This document shows positions 23,311-35,134 of a stretch of 64,000 nucleotides of DNA, one piece after another. The number at the start of each line of letters is the position of its first letter. Position 1 is the first letter of the stretch. Source of the stretch: Ligustrum vulgare (lineage: Eukaryota; Streptophyta; Magnoliopsida; Lamiales; Oleaceae); NCBI GenBank assembly GCA_963555705.1, contig OY743169.1:50334124-50398123 (forward strand), given 5' to 3'. The position numbers and the translations under genes are program-made. Below the pieces are notes generated by a model. The model did not search any database. It was not told where the DNA came from and was given only the letters and a program-made list of their open reading frames with translations.

Positions 23311-24288
23311 CTATAGAAGTTGGCATGCCCCCAAGAAGCTCCTTATGCCTTTCACCGAAGTAGGAGGGGGCAATTTCTCAATAACTTGAATTTTGGCTTT
23401 ATAAACCTCAATCCCCTCTTGTGAAATCCGATGGCCAAGTACAATGCCTTCTTTCACCATAAAATGACATTTCTCCCAATAAAGCACTAGCTTGGTTTCT
23501 TCACATCTTTTCAACACCAAGTCAAGATTACTCAAGCATTCATTAAAAGAAGAACCAAAAACCGAAAAATCATCCATGAATACCTCGATGAATTTTTTCA
23601 CCATGTTAGAGAATATGACCATCATACAACGTTGAAAAGTGGCCAGTGCATTGCAAAGACCAAACGGCGTCCTCCTATAAGCAAAAGTCCCATATGGACA
23701 TGTGAAAGTGTTCTTCTCTTGATCTTCGGGATCTATCAAGATTTGATTGTAGCCCGAGTATCCATCCAAGAAACAATAGTGGGAGTGCCCCGTCAACCTC
23801 TCAAGCATTTGGTCAATAAAGGGGAGAGAGAAATGATCTTTTCTAGTTGCATTGTTCAACTTTCGGTAGTCAATGCACACTCTCCATATGGTCACGGGCC
23901 TTGTAGGAATAAACTCATTGTTCTCATTTTCAACCACCATGACACCTCCTTTCTTTGGAACACATTGGACGGGACTTACCCATGTACTATCCGAGATTTG
24001 ATAGATAATTCCCTCATCCAACCACTTCAATACCTCGACTTTTACCACTTCTTTCATGTTTGGATTTAGATGGCATTGATGCTCCACTATTGGTTTGAAG
24101 TCATCCTCCATGAGGATTTTATGCATGCATAGAGTAGATCTAATACCCTTGATATCCGCCATAGTCCACCCAATGGCCATTTTATGCATTTTCAACACCT
24201 TAAGTAGCTTTTGTTCCTCCATTTCATTCAACAAATTTGAGATAATAACCGGAAGGGTAGAAGAATCTCCCAAGTATGCATACCTCAA
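23311..24288 (-). pseudogene. Athila-type reverse transcriptase
   Basis: A 325-residue open frame on the minus strand carrying an almost complete RT: CHLNPNMKEVVKVEVLKWLD, WVSPVQCVPKKGGVMVV, VCIDYRKLNNATRKDHFSL, FLDGYSGYNQI, and the catalytic FMDDFSVFGSS (x-x-DD intact, in the Athila style VYMDDFSVFG). It ends in SFLGACQL near 23311, where a frameshift leads into RNase H. The family normally has this as part of one gag-pol reading frame. Confidence 0.92.
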
Positions 24289-24935
24289 ATGTGATGGAAG
24301 AGGTTTAAGTTCGAGAGTTGGGATTGTTGAATGGAGGGTAGTGAAGGAGAAGAGCTTTCTCCCAATTCTTCAAAATATGGCCTCTTCTTGTAAGAATAAG
24401 ATTTGGTCGCCTCCAAGTGTTGTACCATCCTTCCCATGTCTAGGTCATCCTCCCCCTTAGTGGCTAAAGAGTGGACAATGCACATCTCAAGGGGATCCTT
24501 AGATGATCCATGTATGAATGATGTAGCTACTTCTTGATCAATGATGTCTACTCGAGAGCATGAAGTGGCCTCGGCAGGGTACTTAATCGACTTCATGATG
24601 TCAAATGTGATTTGCTCATCTTGAACCCTCAATATCAATTTTCCTCCTTGCACATCTATCAAAGCTTGACCGGTTGCTAGGAAAGGTCTTCCCAAGATGA
24701 TAGGGATATCAAGGTCTTCCTCCATGTCAAAAATGATAAAGTCGGCGGGGAAGATGAATTTGTCCACATGGATTAATACATCCTCGATAATACCACGTGG
24801 GTGCTTAATAGAGCTATCGGCCAATTATAATGAAACTATAGTTGGCTTCACCTCTCCCATGCCAAATCTCCTGAAAATAGAAAAAGGCATCAAATTAATA
24901 CTAGCACCAAGATCACATAATGATTTTCCAAAAGT
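24285..24935 (-). pseudogene. Athila-type retropepsin
   Basis: On the minus strand the active-site region just above 24824 reads like LCDLGASINLMP (the D-L-G variant usual in Athila elements), then a stop. The frame 24824-24285 continues with HPRGIIEDVLIHVDKFIFP, the flap side, and IPIILGRPFLATGQALID, the second conserved motif (ILGRPFL). It continues into the protease-RT linker. One nonsense codon separates the two halves. Confidence 0.85.
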
Positions 24936-26823
24936 TTAATCATCAATAGTACAAGGAATTGTAAAACTCCCTGGATCTTTGATTTTTGGAGGCAATTTGT
25001 TTTGTAGTATGGCACTGCATCCTTCTGTTAGCATCACAGTTTCATGATCTTCTAGCCTCCTCTTGTTCGAAAGAATGTCTTTCATGAACTTTGCATAGCT
25101 AGGCATTTGTGCTAATGCATTGGAAAAGGATATGTTGATGTGAAGTTTCTTGAAGACTTCCAGAAATTTACCAAATTGTGCATCCACTTTGTACTTTTGA
25201 AGTCTTTGAGGGAAAGGAATGGGAGGTACATATGCTTTCACCGGAGTAGGAACCTTTGTTGAAGTCTCCCCATTTTCCTTGGATGTTGCATCATTTTCAT
25301 TTGCCTCCTCAACATGTTCTGCACCTTTTCCCTTCACCTCGGGTTGTGCCAAAGGTTGTTTTACCATGATTTTCGGTAGTTGAATTTCACTTCTTGTATT
25401 AATGGCTTGCACATTTTCCCTTGGATTAATCTCGGCGTTGCTTGGCAAGGCTCCTTGTTGTCTCTCCGTCATCATCTTTGCCAATTGCCCAACTTGAGTT
25501 TCAAGATTTTTGATGGAAGTCGCTTGATTTTGGAGAATAGTGTTGGTCTTGTTCATATATTGCATGAGTATCTCTTCAATAGAGGACTTCTTCTCTTGAG
25601 GTGGTGGAGGTTGAACAAAACCGAGGGGTTGAAAAAAACCGGGAGGTTTTACTTGGTTTTGATTGTTTGACCACGAAAAATTTGGATGATTCCTCCAACC
25701 CGGATTGTATGTGTTGGAGTAAGGATTGCCTTCGGTTGGAATTTTGAGCATAATTCACTTGCTCATTTGAAGTAGAAGCCATTTTGAGCATGGGACATTC
25801 CTCAACCTTGTGTGTTGCTCCACATACATCACAAATAGACATAGGAGGGTAGATTGCTTTTACCGTATGTTAAGAAGACAAATCATCATATTTCTTGAAT
25901 AGAAGGTCCATATTTGCCGACAAAGCCGCATATTCATCAACTTCATGAATTTCAGCGGCTTTCTTTGGTACTATGCGATCTGTTGGCCAAGTGGAATTGT
26001 GACTAACCATCCTCTCAAAAAGCTCAATTGTCTCATTAGGTGATTTTGTAGTGATAGCTCCATTGGAAGTCGAATCAACTGTCACTCGGCTTGATGGATT
26101 CTTCCCAAGATAGAAATATTGGACTTGGATTTGCTTGGAGAACCCATGATTTGGACATTTTCTCAACATCTCCTTGAATCTTTCCCATGCCTCATAGAAA
26201 CATTCGGTATTTAGCATCTAAACATTCGGAGGGAAGTACTCTGTAGTGAATTTTTGAGCAAGATCATTCCATGTTGTGATACTTCCAATGGGGTTAGCAT
26301 CTAACCATTCAAGAGCTACATCTCTAAGGGTATGTGGAAATAACCGCATGTTGATAGCCTCCTTGCTAATACCTGGATAATCAAAGTTACTACACATCTC
26401 CAAAAACCGCTAGATGTGAGTAAACGGATTCTCCTCGGTCATTCCATAGAATTGTAGATGCCCCTTGAAGAGATTTATCACACCCGGCTTTAGATGAAAG
26501 TTCGGATGTCCAAATGGGGGATATGTGATGTTTCCTCGGTTTTGAGTGATGAGATGGACCATGAATTGCCCATTTGGTCTATCATCTTCATCAATGACGG
26601 GATTTGCACCATCTTGGTTGTTATCCCCCATGTTGCCTTGTATTCTTTGTTGTTCAACTTGTTCTCTTCTTTCCCTAATCCTCCTCCTATAAGTTTGTTC
26701 GGGTTCGGGATTAAATGGAAGAATTTCCCAAGTAGGACGTTGTTTCATATACAAGACAAGAGTACCTAAAATAAAAATAAAAAGAAGAAACAGGGGAGAA
26801 TGAGAAGACAATTCAATTAACAA
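24936..26823 (-). pseudogene. Athila-type gag
   Basis: Minus-strand frames in sequence. 26823-26410 ends in NLFKGHLQFYGMTEENPFTH. 26403-26218 contains FPHTLRDVALEWLDANPIG, the retrotransposon gag domain core (A-x-x-WL). 26217-25870 contains CFYEAWERFKEMLRKCPNHGF. 25842-25576 has a zinc knuckle ICDVCGATHKVEECP. 25751-24936 has NPGWRNHPNFSW and the C-terminal PFPQRLQKYKVDAQFGKFLEVFKKLHI block. Stops and frameshifts separate the segments. Confidence 0.88.
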
Positions 26824-26854
26824 AAATCAATGCACTGAGTGCAAATAAAATCAA

Positions 26855-26876
26855 TCCTCGACAACGGTGTCAAAAA
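26855..26876 (-). other. Primer-binding site of Athila-like element
   Basis: On the minus strand TTTTTGACACCGTTGTCGAG directly follows the 5' LTR. It is a diverged version of the site at 53984-54005 in the second Athila-like element. Confidence 0.75.
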
Positions 26877-26878
26877 CT

Positions 26879-28566
26879 TGTTCGCTAAAATTGTATACCG
26901 CAAGTGTACGATTCGCGTTCAAGTAGTAAAGTGGACAGGAAAAGTCCAAGATATCGTACCCACGAGGATTGATTGATTTGTAGCTAAATTTGTTGATTTC
27001 ATTTTTAAAAGAAAGGTCAAGTAACATAAAATATTGGGTTTGTTGGCGAATCACTAACTAAATGACATAAGTAAAAAAAAAAAAAAACATTACAATAAGA
27101 AAACTAATTAACTAAAGCAAATAGATAATGATATATAAAATCTAGAATTAAAACTAATTAACCAAAGTAAACTAGTGACAATTAAAACTTGGTGATTAAA
27201 CTAAGTTACAAAACATGGATTAAGGTGGATTTAGTTTTCTTAACTACACTAAGTTCTTTTAAAAATCAATTAGTATTAGTTACTAACTAGACCAAATTAC
27301 ATGGGAAATTTTAAGTTTAGTCTAACAAGCATAATAACTTGCAAAGACATTACAAATTATTAACAACATTAGAAAATTACATAAACATAAAACAACATGC
27401 CTAATCATGAAAATATAAACATAAATACCCAATATCTATAAAAAACCTAAAATGCTTAAATAAAAATAAACTAGTCAAATATTTCTACACAATAACATTA
27501 ACCCATAATAAAAAGAAACAACATTTAACAAATAACATAAACATATCAACAATAATCTAAATAAAGATTAAAAAAAAGATAATAAAGGAAACTCCCATTT
27601 GTGTTAAGGTCTTAACGTGAAAATCCAAAATTCCTTCACTTTGAATCAAGTTTCTCCATCAGCCATTAATGTCTCCAACAACCCAAGCATAAAACATTAA
27701 ATGCGTTCAAGATATATGGAATTTATGGTAGAAATTTGAAAAAATACCAACAATCAAAAGCTTAAACAACAACAAGATAATGTAATGTGGAAAAAGATTA
27801 CTAAAACATTAAAATATTAATTGAAAATTGCATTAAAGAATGTAAGATTGAGAGAAAAATGCAGGGAAAAAAAGCATGAACTTACATAACCCTAGTTGAA
27901 AATCAGATTTTGGTATTTATATCCATCAAAAACAACCCAAAAATACCAAAGAACCGCGTAAAACAACATTTTGGACCGAATCAGGCCGATCAGGTTGACC
28001 CGGACCTGCCCAAAATAAATATAATTATTTTTTTTTAAAATCATTGCCGCACGATCGCGGGGCTGTGACACGAGCGATTGCGCGGTTCACTTTTTCGCGA
28101 GCAATTTCGGTTCTGCCTGGTTTCAAGCCACGACTCGCGTTCGTGTCTGGGTTTGAGCCACACGTTCGCGTGGCTTAGCTGGGGCGTGTTTTTCCAGCTT
28201 AGATCTTTTCGTAATTGCAATCTAGTCCTCCATCTTTCGGTGCCAATCAATTTAGTCCCCGAATTTTGCAATTTCTTTCAAATAGGTCCTTCTAAAATTG
28301 CACTTTTGGTCCTTCAACTTTTTGAATCTTGCAATTTGGTTCCTCAGTTAATTGCGCAGCTTGTCCACAACTTTTCGAAAGTGACAAAATGGTCCTAAAA
28401 CTTGGAATTTCAGCATAATTTGTACTCCTTTTGTGCTTTTTGGCCTCAAACTTGGATATTAACCTATTTAAACACATAATATGCATAAATTAGTAGATAT
28501 TTGTTGAAGATATTCCAAGATATGCCAATTTAAAGGCATAGCAATTGTATAAAAATGCACTTAACA
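26879..28566 (-). repeat. 5' LTR of Athila-like element
   Basis: 1688 bp, TGTTCG...TTAACA, followed by CTTAG as target duplication. It contains the conserved block TCGTACCCACGAGGATTG near 26955, also seen in related form in other gypsy LTRs in this window. Confidence 0.92.
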
Positions 28567-28860
28567 CTTAGGAAATTTCAACGTATGTAAATCAATTTGA
28601 GCAAAGTTCAAAAGGCACAGCTTATCATTTTTGGACTGCACTTGAATACTCAAAGAACCACGTGGATAAAAAAGCTAAGAAACACAATTGAAAAGTTCAA
28701 AAGATTATCACAATTAAAAGGCAAGTACAAACAAACATATACAATGTATTTTAAATGAAGAAGAAAATGAAACCAAATTTGCTATAAAATAGTGATTTGA
28801 AAGTATACACAGATTTTTTCCTCGCATGCTTATAGTAACAAGCAACATATCAGCTTTTAC

Positions 28861-29109
28861 CTTTTTAAGCATGATGACAACAAAACTACTCTCAGAAACT
28901 TTATTTTCTTCTAGTATTGTGCCATCCTTGAGAACTTTTCCTTGTGGTATAAGCATGTGTTGTGCAGCAGGAAGCAGGTATGTGTTTCTATTGTTGGCAC
29001 AAGCAAGCTGCTCCTCACAAATTTGAGCTTTCAGTTGGCATACTGTATTATCAGGATAACCAACTTTTACATCTACTGTAGATTTCTCTGGCTCCTCTTC
29101 TCTGATCAC
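28861..29109 (-). pseudogene. RAD23-like ubiquitin-like domain exon fragment
   Basis: The minus strand encodes [20 protein letters not shown] and then [17 protein letters not shown]. This closely matches the second half of the N-terminal ubiquitin-like domain of plant RAD23 proteins, which carry ubiquitinated substrates to the proteasome. Coding ends exactly at a GT (28860-28859) after AAAAAG, consistent with a retained intron donor. The first part ([19 protein letters not shown]) is less like RAD23, so this may be a diverged or related ubiquitin-like gene. The UBA and XPC-binding domains are absent. It lies in a CACTA transposon, so it is a transduplicated gene fragment rather than a gene. 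Confidence 0.7.
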
Positions 29110-29461
29110 ATTATTTATCTAGAAGGCTTTTATTTCTGAAATAGAAGTCTGCTGGCTGAACCAATTAAATATGAATTAAAATCCATCCTTGCAACTCGAA
29201 AATTTTGATTTTGATATGTTTTTTTCATAATAAGTCAGAACACAATGAATTTGATTTAGACCCTTTTCAGCTTTGAGTCTATTAATAAGTGCAGAGAGTT
29301 ATTTGATGTTAAAATTATCTCAATATTTGATGTGCAAAAGAATGAAAATGAAGTCAGCAACAACTTTCTTGGATTATTCATAAACTACAAGGACCAGGTT
29401 TCAACTGATCTACAGTTCTTGGATCATTTTTCAAATCATAAGGGTCGCACCTTCCATGTAT

Positions 29462-29465
<4 letters not shown>

Positions 29466-29514
<49 letters not shown>
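29466..29514. repeat. (GA)n microsatellite
   Basis: Near-pure GA run with one interruption (GAAGAG near 29497). It may lie in an intron of the captured gene. Confidence 0.9.
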
Positions 29515-30302
29515 CATTTAAATCCATGCACTTATCAAAAAAACTCGTGCATTTATTCTTGGAAAAAAACATGACAATGACATTGTATATTATGGGCAAG
29601 TTTACTCCCGTTCAAAATTTCTCATGAGTACTTTCTTAAATTACAGAAGCAATTTACTGACACACAGAATACTATTCAATTCTTCGAAGAAATTATTGAT
29701 ATTAAATCAGAGTCTCTACAGCTAAGCTTGCCTATTTTTCGGCATTTAGTACCCCAGTCAACTTTTTAGATAGCTGAATTCTACCTCAGCAACTTATGAT
29801 CTCCCAAAAGAACTTCTCAAAAATGATACTCATGGTCCATGTCAGCAACTCAAATCATTACTAACAATAAGCTTACCAACTGAACAAACCCACATTCAGT
29901 CTAAGAATGAACCGTGTTAAAACGTTTTAATGAGGCTGATCATAAGAACTCATATCACAAGATCCCAATTCCAATATTTCTATTAAACCTTGATAAGCCC
30001 AACGGAAAAAAGTTAAACGAGATTTGATATTTGAGTCAAAACCTCATAAAACTAAACTTCACAGTACAGATCCTTCATTAACTACACCATATCAAAATTA
30101 ATAGATCCTAAGAAAACAATCAAACATATAAGTTTCAAAATTTATCTAAACATAAAACCTGAATTGTCAGGCAAAAAATCAAATAATAAACAATAAATAA
30201 GCACTAACTTTTTAAAATTAATAGAAAATAAGTAATCAACAAGAGAAATTAATAAATTATATAGAAAGCAGTGATAGTTCCAGCAGAATCACCCTCTACA
30301 AG

Positions 30303-31263
30303 TGTTGGAGAAATAACCTTGCAAAAACACCAAGTAATTCAAGATTAGTCACAATAAATAATAGATTGACAATATATGATTGAATCAATATTAAAGAAAT
30401 AAAAGCAAGTGATGAAAACTCCCTCTATTGCACAAAAATAGCCAGCTGGATTGGTGTTAAAAGAGGGCTCAGAATCTGCTCCAAACCTCCACAAAGGCAA
30501 CACTTCCCAAACAAGGCTAGAGAACACTTCAAGACCACACCCAAACCCATTGCCAACATACCCAACCAACACCGAACCAGAGGCTGCTCAAAGAGACCAA
30601 GTGACAGGACCACACAAGGAGCTGCACTAAAGGGAGACAGGGCCACGACAAGGGCCGAATAGAGACAGCATGAACCAAACACAACAGGAGCTGCACAAGC
30701 AAGAATCGAACACAGCAAGTTCAGCCACAACAATATAGCAAGAACACGGTCTACAACAGCATCAAGGAAGCATGGCCATCAAGGAAGAAGAAGCACACAG
30801 TCACAAGGATCGGGTCACACTTCCAGTCACCAAGAGAGGGAGAAGAGAGGATGGGACGATTTCACCAAGAAGAGAAGTCAGGTTCTTCGCAGAGTGAGAG
30901 GGTGCCACATTTATCAAGAGAGAAAGAGGCTTTGAGAGAGTGTCGTGAGTGTTTTACCAAAACCAAAACGAGGGTTGGGTGCGGATAGATATAGGTTAGG
31001 CACTTAATTAGATTAGGTAGGAAGCCCTAATTAAGATGGGTCGTCTCCTAATCCTACCCATCGAGAAATAGGGCTAAGACATAATTAAAACCTCAAAGTA
31101 GGTAGTTAATCACTTAGACCATCTCGGAAATAGGTTACAACATTTGTGGAGTTTTGGACAGTACCATTATCTTCGATCATGAGCAAAAAGATGAGGTATA
31201 ATTAACCCGAAATTGAGTATCATCATTGCCCCCGAAGTTTGATTGGGACCAAAAATCCCAACA
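30303..31263 (-). repeat. 3' LTR of gag-only copia
   Basis: 961 bp. The open frames inside (30345-30733 on the minus strand) are low-complexity LTR translations, not genes. It lacks the long GA run present in its partner. Confidence 0.92.
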
Positions 31264-31969
31264 AACCTCCACCTTGGTTCCAAAAAAACCTGCAACACCA
31301 AATCACAAAGTTTATTAGTTGCACAAAAGATAGTTCCAAATTAATTAGAACTCAACATATCTTTACCAATGTTTCAAGTTAGAAACTTATCTCATACCTA
31401 CTAATAGTACTCACCAAGAGCCAAGGTCAAACCCAAGTACACACTAAATCATAGCTAGCTAAACTATGTATTTATATCACATTAGCAAGTAACACAACTT
31501 TAGACAAACAACACATGCCTTCTAAAGATAAATGTAAACACATTACATTCACACATGAGTCAGTCAAGAGCATTTAATAACGAAAAGTTATAGGTGACTC
31601 CACACATGCAATTAGAGCACATCAAAGGGAAAACTACAAATCTTTTCACCAAGTTCACATAAAGAACTTAACATTAACACCGAGTTAATCAGAACATCCC
31701 CAAGAAAAAAGATATAACAACAATTAGCCAATTCCAAAACCGATGTAGCTCTCCTCTCATCGCCATCTATGCTCACTAGACTACTCAACAATCACACAAC
31801 TGGAAAACTACTAAAGATCCTAAGACAACGGATGTACCTGTATCACAACCTCACTTCTTACTCAAAGAAGATAAACCTCGAATCTACATCTCACCTAGAG
31901 ATAATAGGAGCATCCTCAACCTAATAGAGATCCTTACAAATAGATTTTAACAAGACATTTGACAACCTC

Positions 31970-32934
31970 TGATGTGATCCGGAAAAGAAGCTAAGAAAAA
32001 TGTTATGATTCGGGACGAATCATCTTAAAGGAAGAGGGGATGATGTGATCCGGAAAAGGCGTCAAAAATGAGAAATCAAGATACGGGAAATTCAACAATA
32101 TTCTACATGGAAAAATGAACAAGTTTCGTGTTGGACTCGAGTCGAGATTCAAATCACGTCAACGGATCAGAAAATCAGAAAATTGGGCAGAAGATGTGTT
32201 ACGGCCGTAACATTGTTTCTCACGGCCGTAACTTATGGATTTCACGGCCGCATCACATTCCTCACGGCCGTAAATGAAAATTGGTATTTTTGTTCAGAAG
32301 GAGATTTACGGCCGTAACATCAATCTTCACGGCCGTAACTAATATGGTGACATTTTGATCAGAGAAGGACTTACGGCCGTAAGTCCGACTTTTACGGCCG
32401 TAAGCGGTGCAAATCAGATTTTTCGGAATTTTAGTATTTCAGTTGATTTGTATTTCCTTTATTGGTTTTTAATTCTTTTTCTAATTTTGGTAATTTTGGT
32501 AATTTTAGTTATTTTAGCTATTTTAGCCTAATTAGAATTCTATTAAGAGTCAGTTAGCGATTAGGGTTTATTTTGCCTATTTATATGCTTTTCCATTCAA
32601 TGTAAAAAAACAGAATATTTTTGATGAATAAAATTATATTGAGTGTTTTCTCAACATTGTTCTGGAATTGAACAAACTTCGAACTTATCAAATATTGTGG
32701 GATATTTGTGGTGTTCAACAAATTGAACTTATCAAGGATCTGGACATTCCTGGTGGCGTTCCCCCTTTGTGGTTCTTATGTCCGCATCGTAACGGGTTTT
32801 GGGTTTAATATACCCATAGTTCTTGCGTCGTGAGGTCGGGATTGCATTGTTATCGTCCTTTCCAACCTGGATTCGGAACTTTCCAAGCGTTATTCCGCGA
32901 GCTACGACGAGGACCCCCTCCCGGGTTCTCATCA
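31970..32934 (+). repeat. 5' LTR of the 3.8 kb element
   Basis: 965 bp. The first 71 bp are a duplication of the LTR start plus the preceding purine tract (TGATGTGATCCGG at 31970 and again at 32041), including the palindrome ATGATTCG-GGA-CGAATCAT. Confidence 0.92.
32201..32401. promoter_or_regulatory. Phased ACGGCCGT palindrome array (8 sites)
   Basis: ACGGCCGT starts at 32201, 32222, 32244 (ACGGCCGC), 32264, 32308, 32329, 32373 and 32394. Steps are 21, 22, 20, 44, 21, 44 and 21 bp. Sites are usually extended to TTACGGCCGTAA or TCACGGCCGTAA. Spacer bases are unrelated. A regulatory role is inferred from spacing only. Confidence 0.7.
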
Positions 32935-33560
32935 TATGGTATCAGAGCTGGACTCTGGATTCAGGTTCTTGTGTTATTCTATCCAGTTTGATTTTGTGTT
33001 TTTACCATAGAGTCTACACAAAATCATCCATATCTTGTTCTTCTTGCCAGTAAATTTTTTTCCAGTTTGATCCATAAGAGTCGCCCTAAAAAAATCAAAA
33101 GTGTTTTTCTTATTCGATTGTTTTCCAAATCCTGTCCCGTTTGTTTTGTTGCGTTCGTGTCGAATTTTCGGATTTTATTTAAAAAAAAAAATTTTATTAA
33201 TTCCGAAAATTCATCATAATTCAAAAAAAAAAAAAAAAAAAAAAAGTCACTCCGAAATTCAAGAACTACTTTCTTGAATTTCCTTTATTTCTTGATAATT
33301 CCTTGCCTTCCAAGTCAAATAAAAATTCTTGATATTCTTTCCTTTCTAATCAAAATTCAAGAACCACTTTCTTGAATTTCTACAATATTCTTGATATTCT
33401 TTCCTTTCGAGTCAAATTCAAGAACCACTTTCTTGAATTTCTTTAAAATTCTTGATATTGGTTTCCTTTTCGAGTCAACATTAAATTCCTTCTTGATATT
33501 TGTCAATATCTGGACCCTCTTATTTTGAGTCTCTCAAATTTTTAAAAGCTACATAAAGGG

Positions 33561-34895
33561 ATGAATTATGAGTTCGATCCTACCTTCCAGACTAGGTGTC
33601 ATGTGGGCAGTAAAGTGTGCAATATTATTATTGATAAGGAGTATTATTGCGATCTGGCCAGTACCACCATGGTTGAGGAGTTGGGCTTACCTTTACTACC
33701 ACATCCCAATCCTTATAGGCTGACGTGGTTAAAGGAGTGTGGGCAGGTAAATGTAACCCATGGGGTTATTGTGAAATTGGAACTTGGAAGATATAGCGAT
33801 GAGTTTTGGTGTGATGTAGTGCCTCTAGAATCGTGTGACATCTTGTTGAGTAGATCGTGGAAGCATGAGAGGAAAGCAGTCTATGATAAGCGCAGGAATA
33901 TATATAAATTTGTTAAGGATGGGAAAAGTATTAAGCTTATGCCGTTAACCCCGGAACAAATACTTGAAGAGAAAGTATCGCGAGAAAAGAGGGATGAGCA
34001 AAGAAAATTCAGAGATGATGAATGGAGTATGAAGGGTGAATTCATGGAGATGGCCAAGAAATTAATATAGTTAAATAAAGAGATGAAGGAACGAGAGGCT
34101 AGGAAAGAGTTAGCCGAGTTTCAAGAGAGAGAAAGGGGAAGAGAGGAGGTAGTTAAATTACAAGAAAAACCTTTGGAAATGATTGTTGAGAAGAAGGAGG
34201 AAGACTTGAGGAAAGAGTTAGAAGATAAAAATTTGTGTAGTGTTGAGGTGGTGCCTAATCATGTCAATAAAATTATTTATGAGGAGGTGCATGAGCAAAA
34301 GCATGAGAAATTAGGAGAGGTGGTAGAATCCATAAATTTAGAAGTGGAGGTTGAGTGTGCGAAAAAAGAATTAGAAGTAGTTGAAGAGACCCCGAATTTT
34401 GTGGTAGGAGATGAAAAGGTGGAGTTAGGTGATCAAACTCCAATATTTGATGAGGAAAAATTGGAAGTTGGGGATGAAGAATTAGAAGAGGTGGTAGAGT
34501 CCAAAAATTTGGAAGAGGAGGTTGTGCGTGAGAACGTGGAGCTAGAAGAATTGGTTGAGTTTGGGAGTAAAAAGATAGAAGATGTTGAGCAAGAAATTGC
34601 AAAGAAGGAAGGAGGTGAAGACCGGAATTTTGTTGTTGGGAAAAATGAATTGGAAATAATTCATCATGAATACAAGGATCCATACCTTGTATCTCATGAA
34701 ACTAACATTTCCCTCCCTATTTTATTTGATTCTTTTTTGCAGGTTGATTACACATGGAAGTCTGAGTCAAATTCACGTTGGAAAATTAACCTCGTGTTTC
34801 AATACATTCGTGTTCAACAATTGGAGGATTGTCGTCTATTAAATTCATGTCATGTAGTCCACAATTTTCCTTTTGATCCAGGAGGTACAGTTTGA
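33561..34895 (+). pseudogene. Retropepsin-like and glutamate-rich coiled-coil ORF
   Basis: One frame of about 444 codons interrupted by a single TAG at 34068-34070. Residues 1 to about 130 align with the protease region of the element at 48198 onward: FQTRCHVGSKVCNIIID, ASTTMVEELGLPLLPHPNPY, CDVVPLESCDILLSRSW. The catalytic D-G-G there is D-K-E here and ILLGRPW has become ILLSRSW, so peptidase activity is unlikely. From about residue 130 on it is charged and repetitive (EEVVESKNLEEEVV-like units), predicted to form coiled coils. It ends in a distinct FDPGG tail. Its role is unknown; the domain may have been kept as a structural protein. Confidence 0.75.
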
Positions 34896-35134
34896 TTTTT
34901 CAAGAACAACACCATGATTCGGGACGAATCATCCTAAAGAAGGAGGGAATGGTACGAATCAGGGTGGGCTTAACGGGAAAAACTATAATTCAAGCCAAAA
35001 CAAGAAGTCAACCAGGTTCGGAGAACGTCAAAGATCAAACATTGCTTGTACGAAGAAGGTTCGAGGCTTAACCAAGTGAGCAAGCCAAGAACAGTTTTAT
35101 GATTCGGGATGAATCATTTTAAAGGAAGAGGGGA

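Larger units (their letters stand above)
17867..28566 (-). mobile_element. Ty3/gypsy retrotransposon, Athila-like, 10.7 kb
   Basis: Long LTRs (1742 and 1688 bp, TGTTCG...TTAACA) flank a minus-strand gag-protease-RT-RNase H-integrase interior. The target duplication is CTTA(A/G) (17862-17866, 28567-28571; four of five match). The primer-binding site TTTTTGACACCGTTGTCGAGGA-like at 26855-26876 is a decayed form of the GGCGCCGTTGCCGGGGA type used by Athila/Tat elements. The purine tract AAGTTTGGGGGTATT abuts the 3' LTR. About 2 kb of non-coding DNA separates integrase from the 3' LTR, where Athila relatives can carry an env-like gene; none is recognised here. Many stops are present. Confidence 0.93.
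28572..30302 (-). other. Captured genic DNA inside the CACTA element
   Basis: The CACTA's own interior between two LTR elements. It has gene-like composition and reads as exon and intron on the minus strand, with the RAD23-like exon at 28861-29109. Next to the copia insertion the minus strand reads CTTGTAG then AGGGTGATTCTGCTGG, which looks like an intron acceptor and exon start. The open frames at 29332-29599 are microsatellite translations. The rest has no recognisable coding. Confidence 0.5.

Noticed and set aside
23632..24460. Plus-strand open frames of 121-145 codons
   Set aside because: Antisense shadows of the Athila RT and protease frames, which carry clear domains.
29332..29599. Open frames with Arg-Glu repeats
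   Set aside because: They are translations of the (GA)n microsatellite.
30345..30733. Cys-rich minus-strand open frames in the copia LTR, repeated at 37662-38213
   Set aside because: They lie wholly in LTRs, differ in frame and length between the two copies, and consist of short repeated units. They are chance frames.
34273..34683. Minus-strand open frame rich in Pro, Leu and His
   Set aside because: It is the antisense shadow of the Glu-rich coiled-coil ORF.
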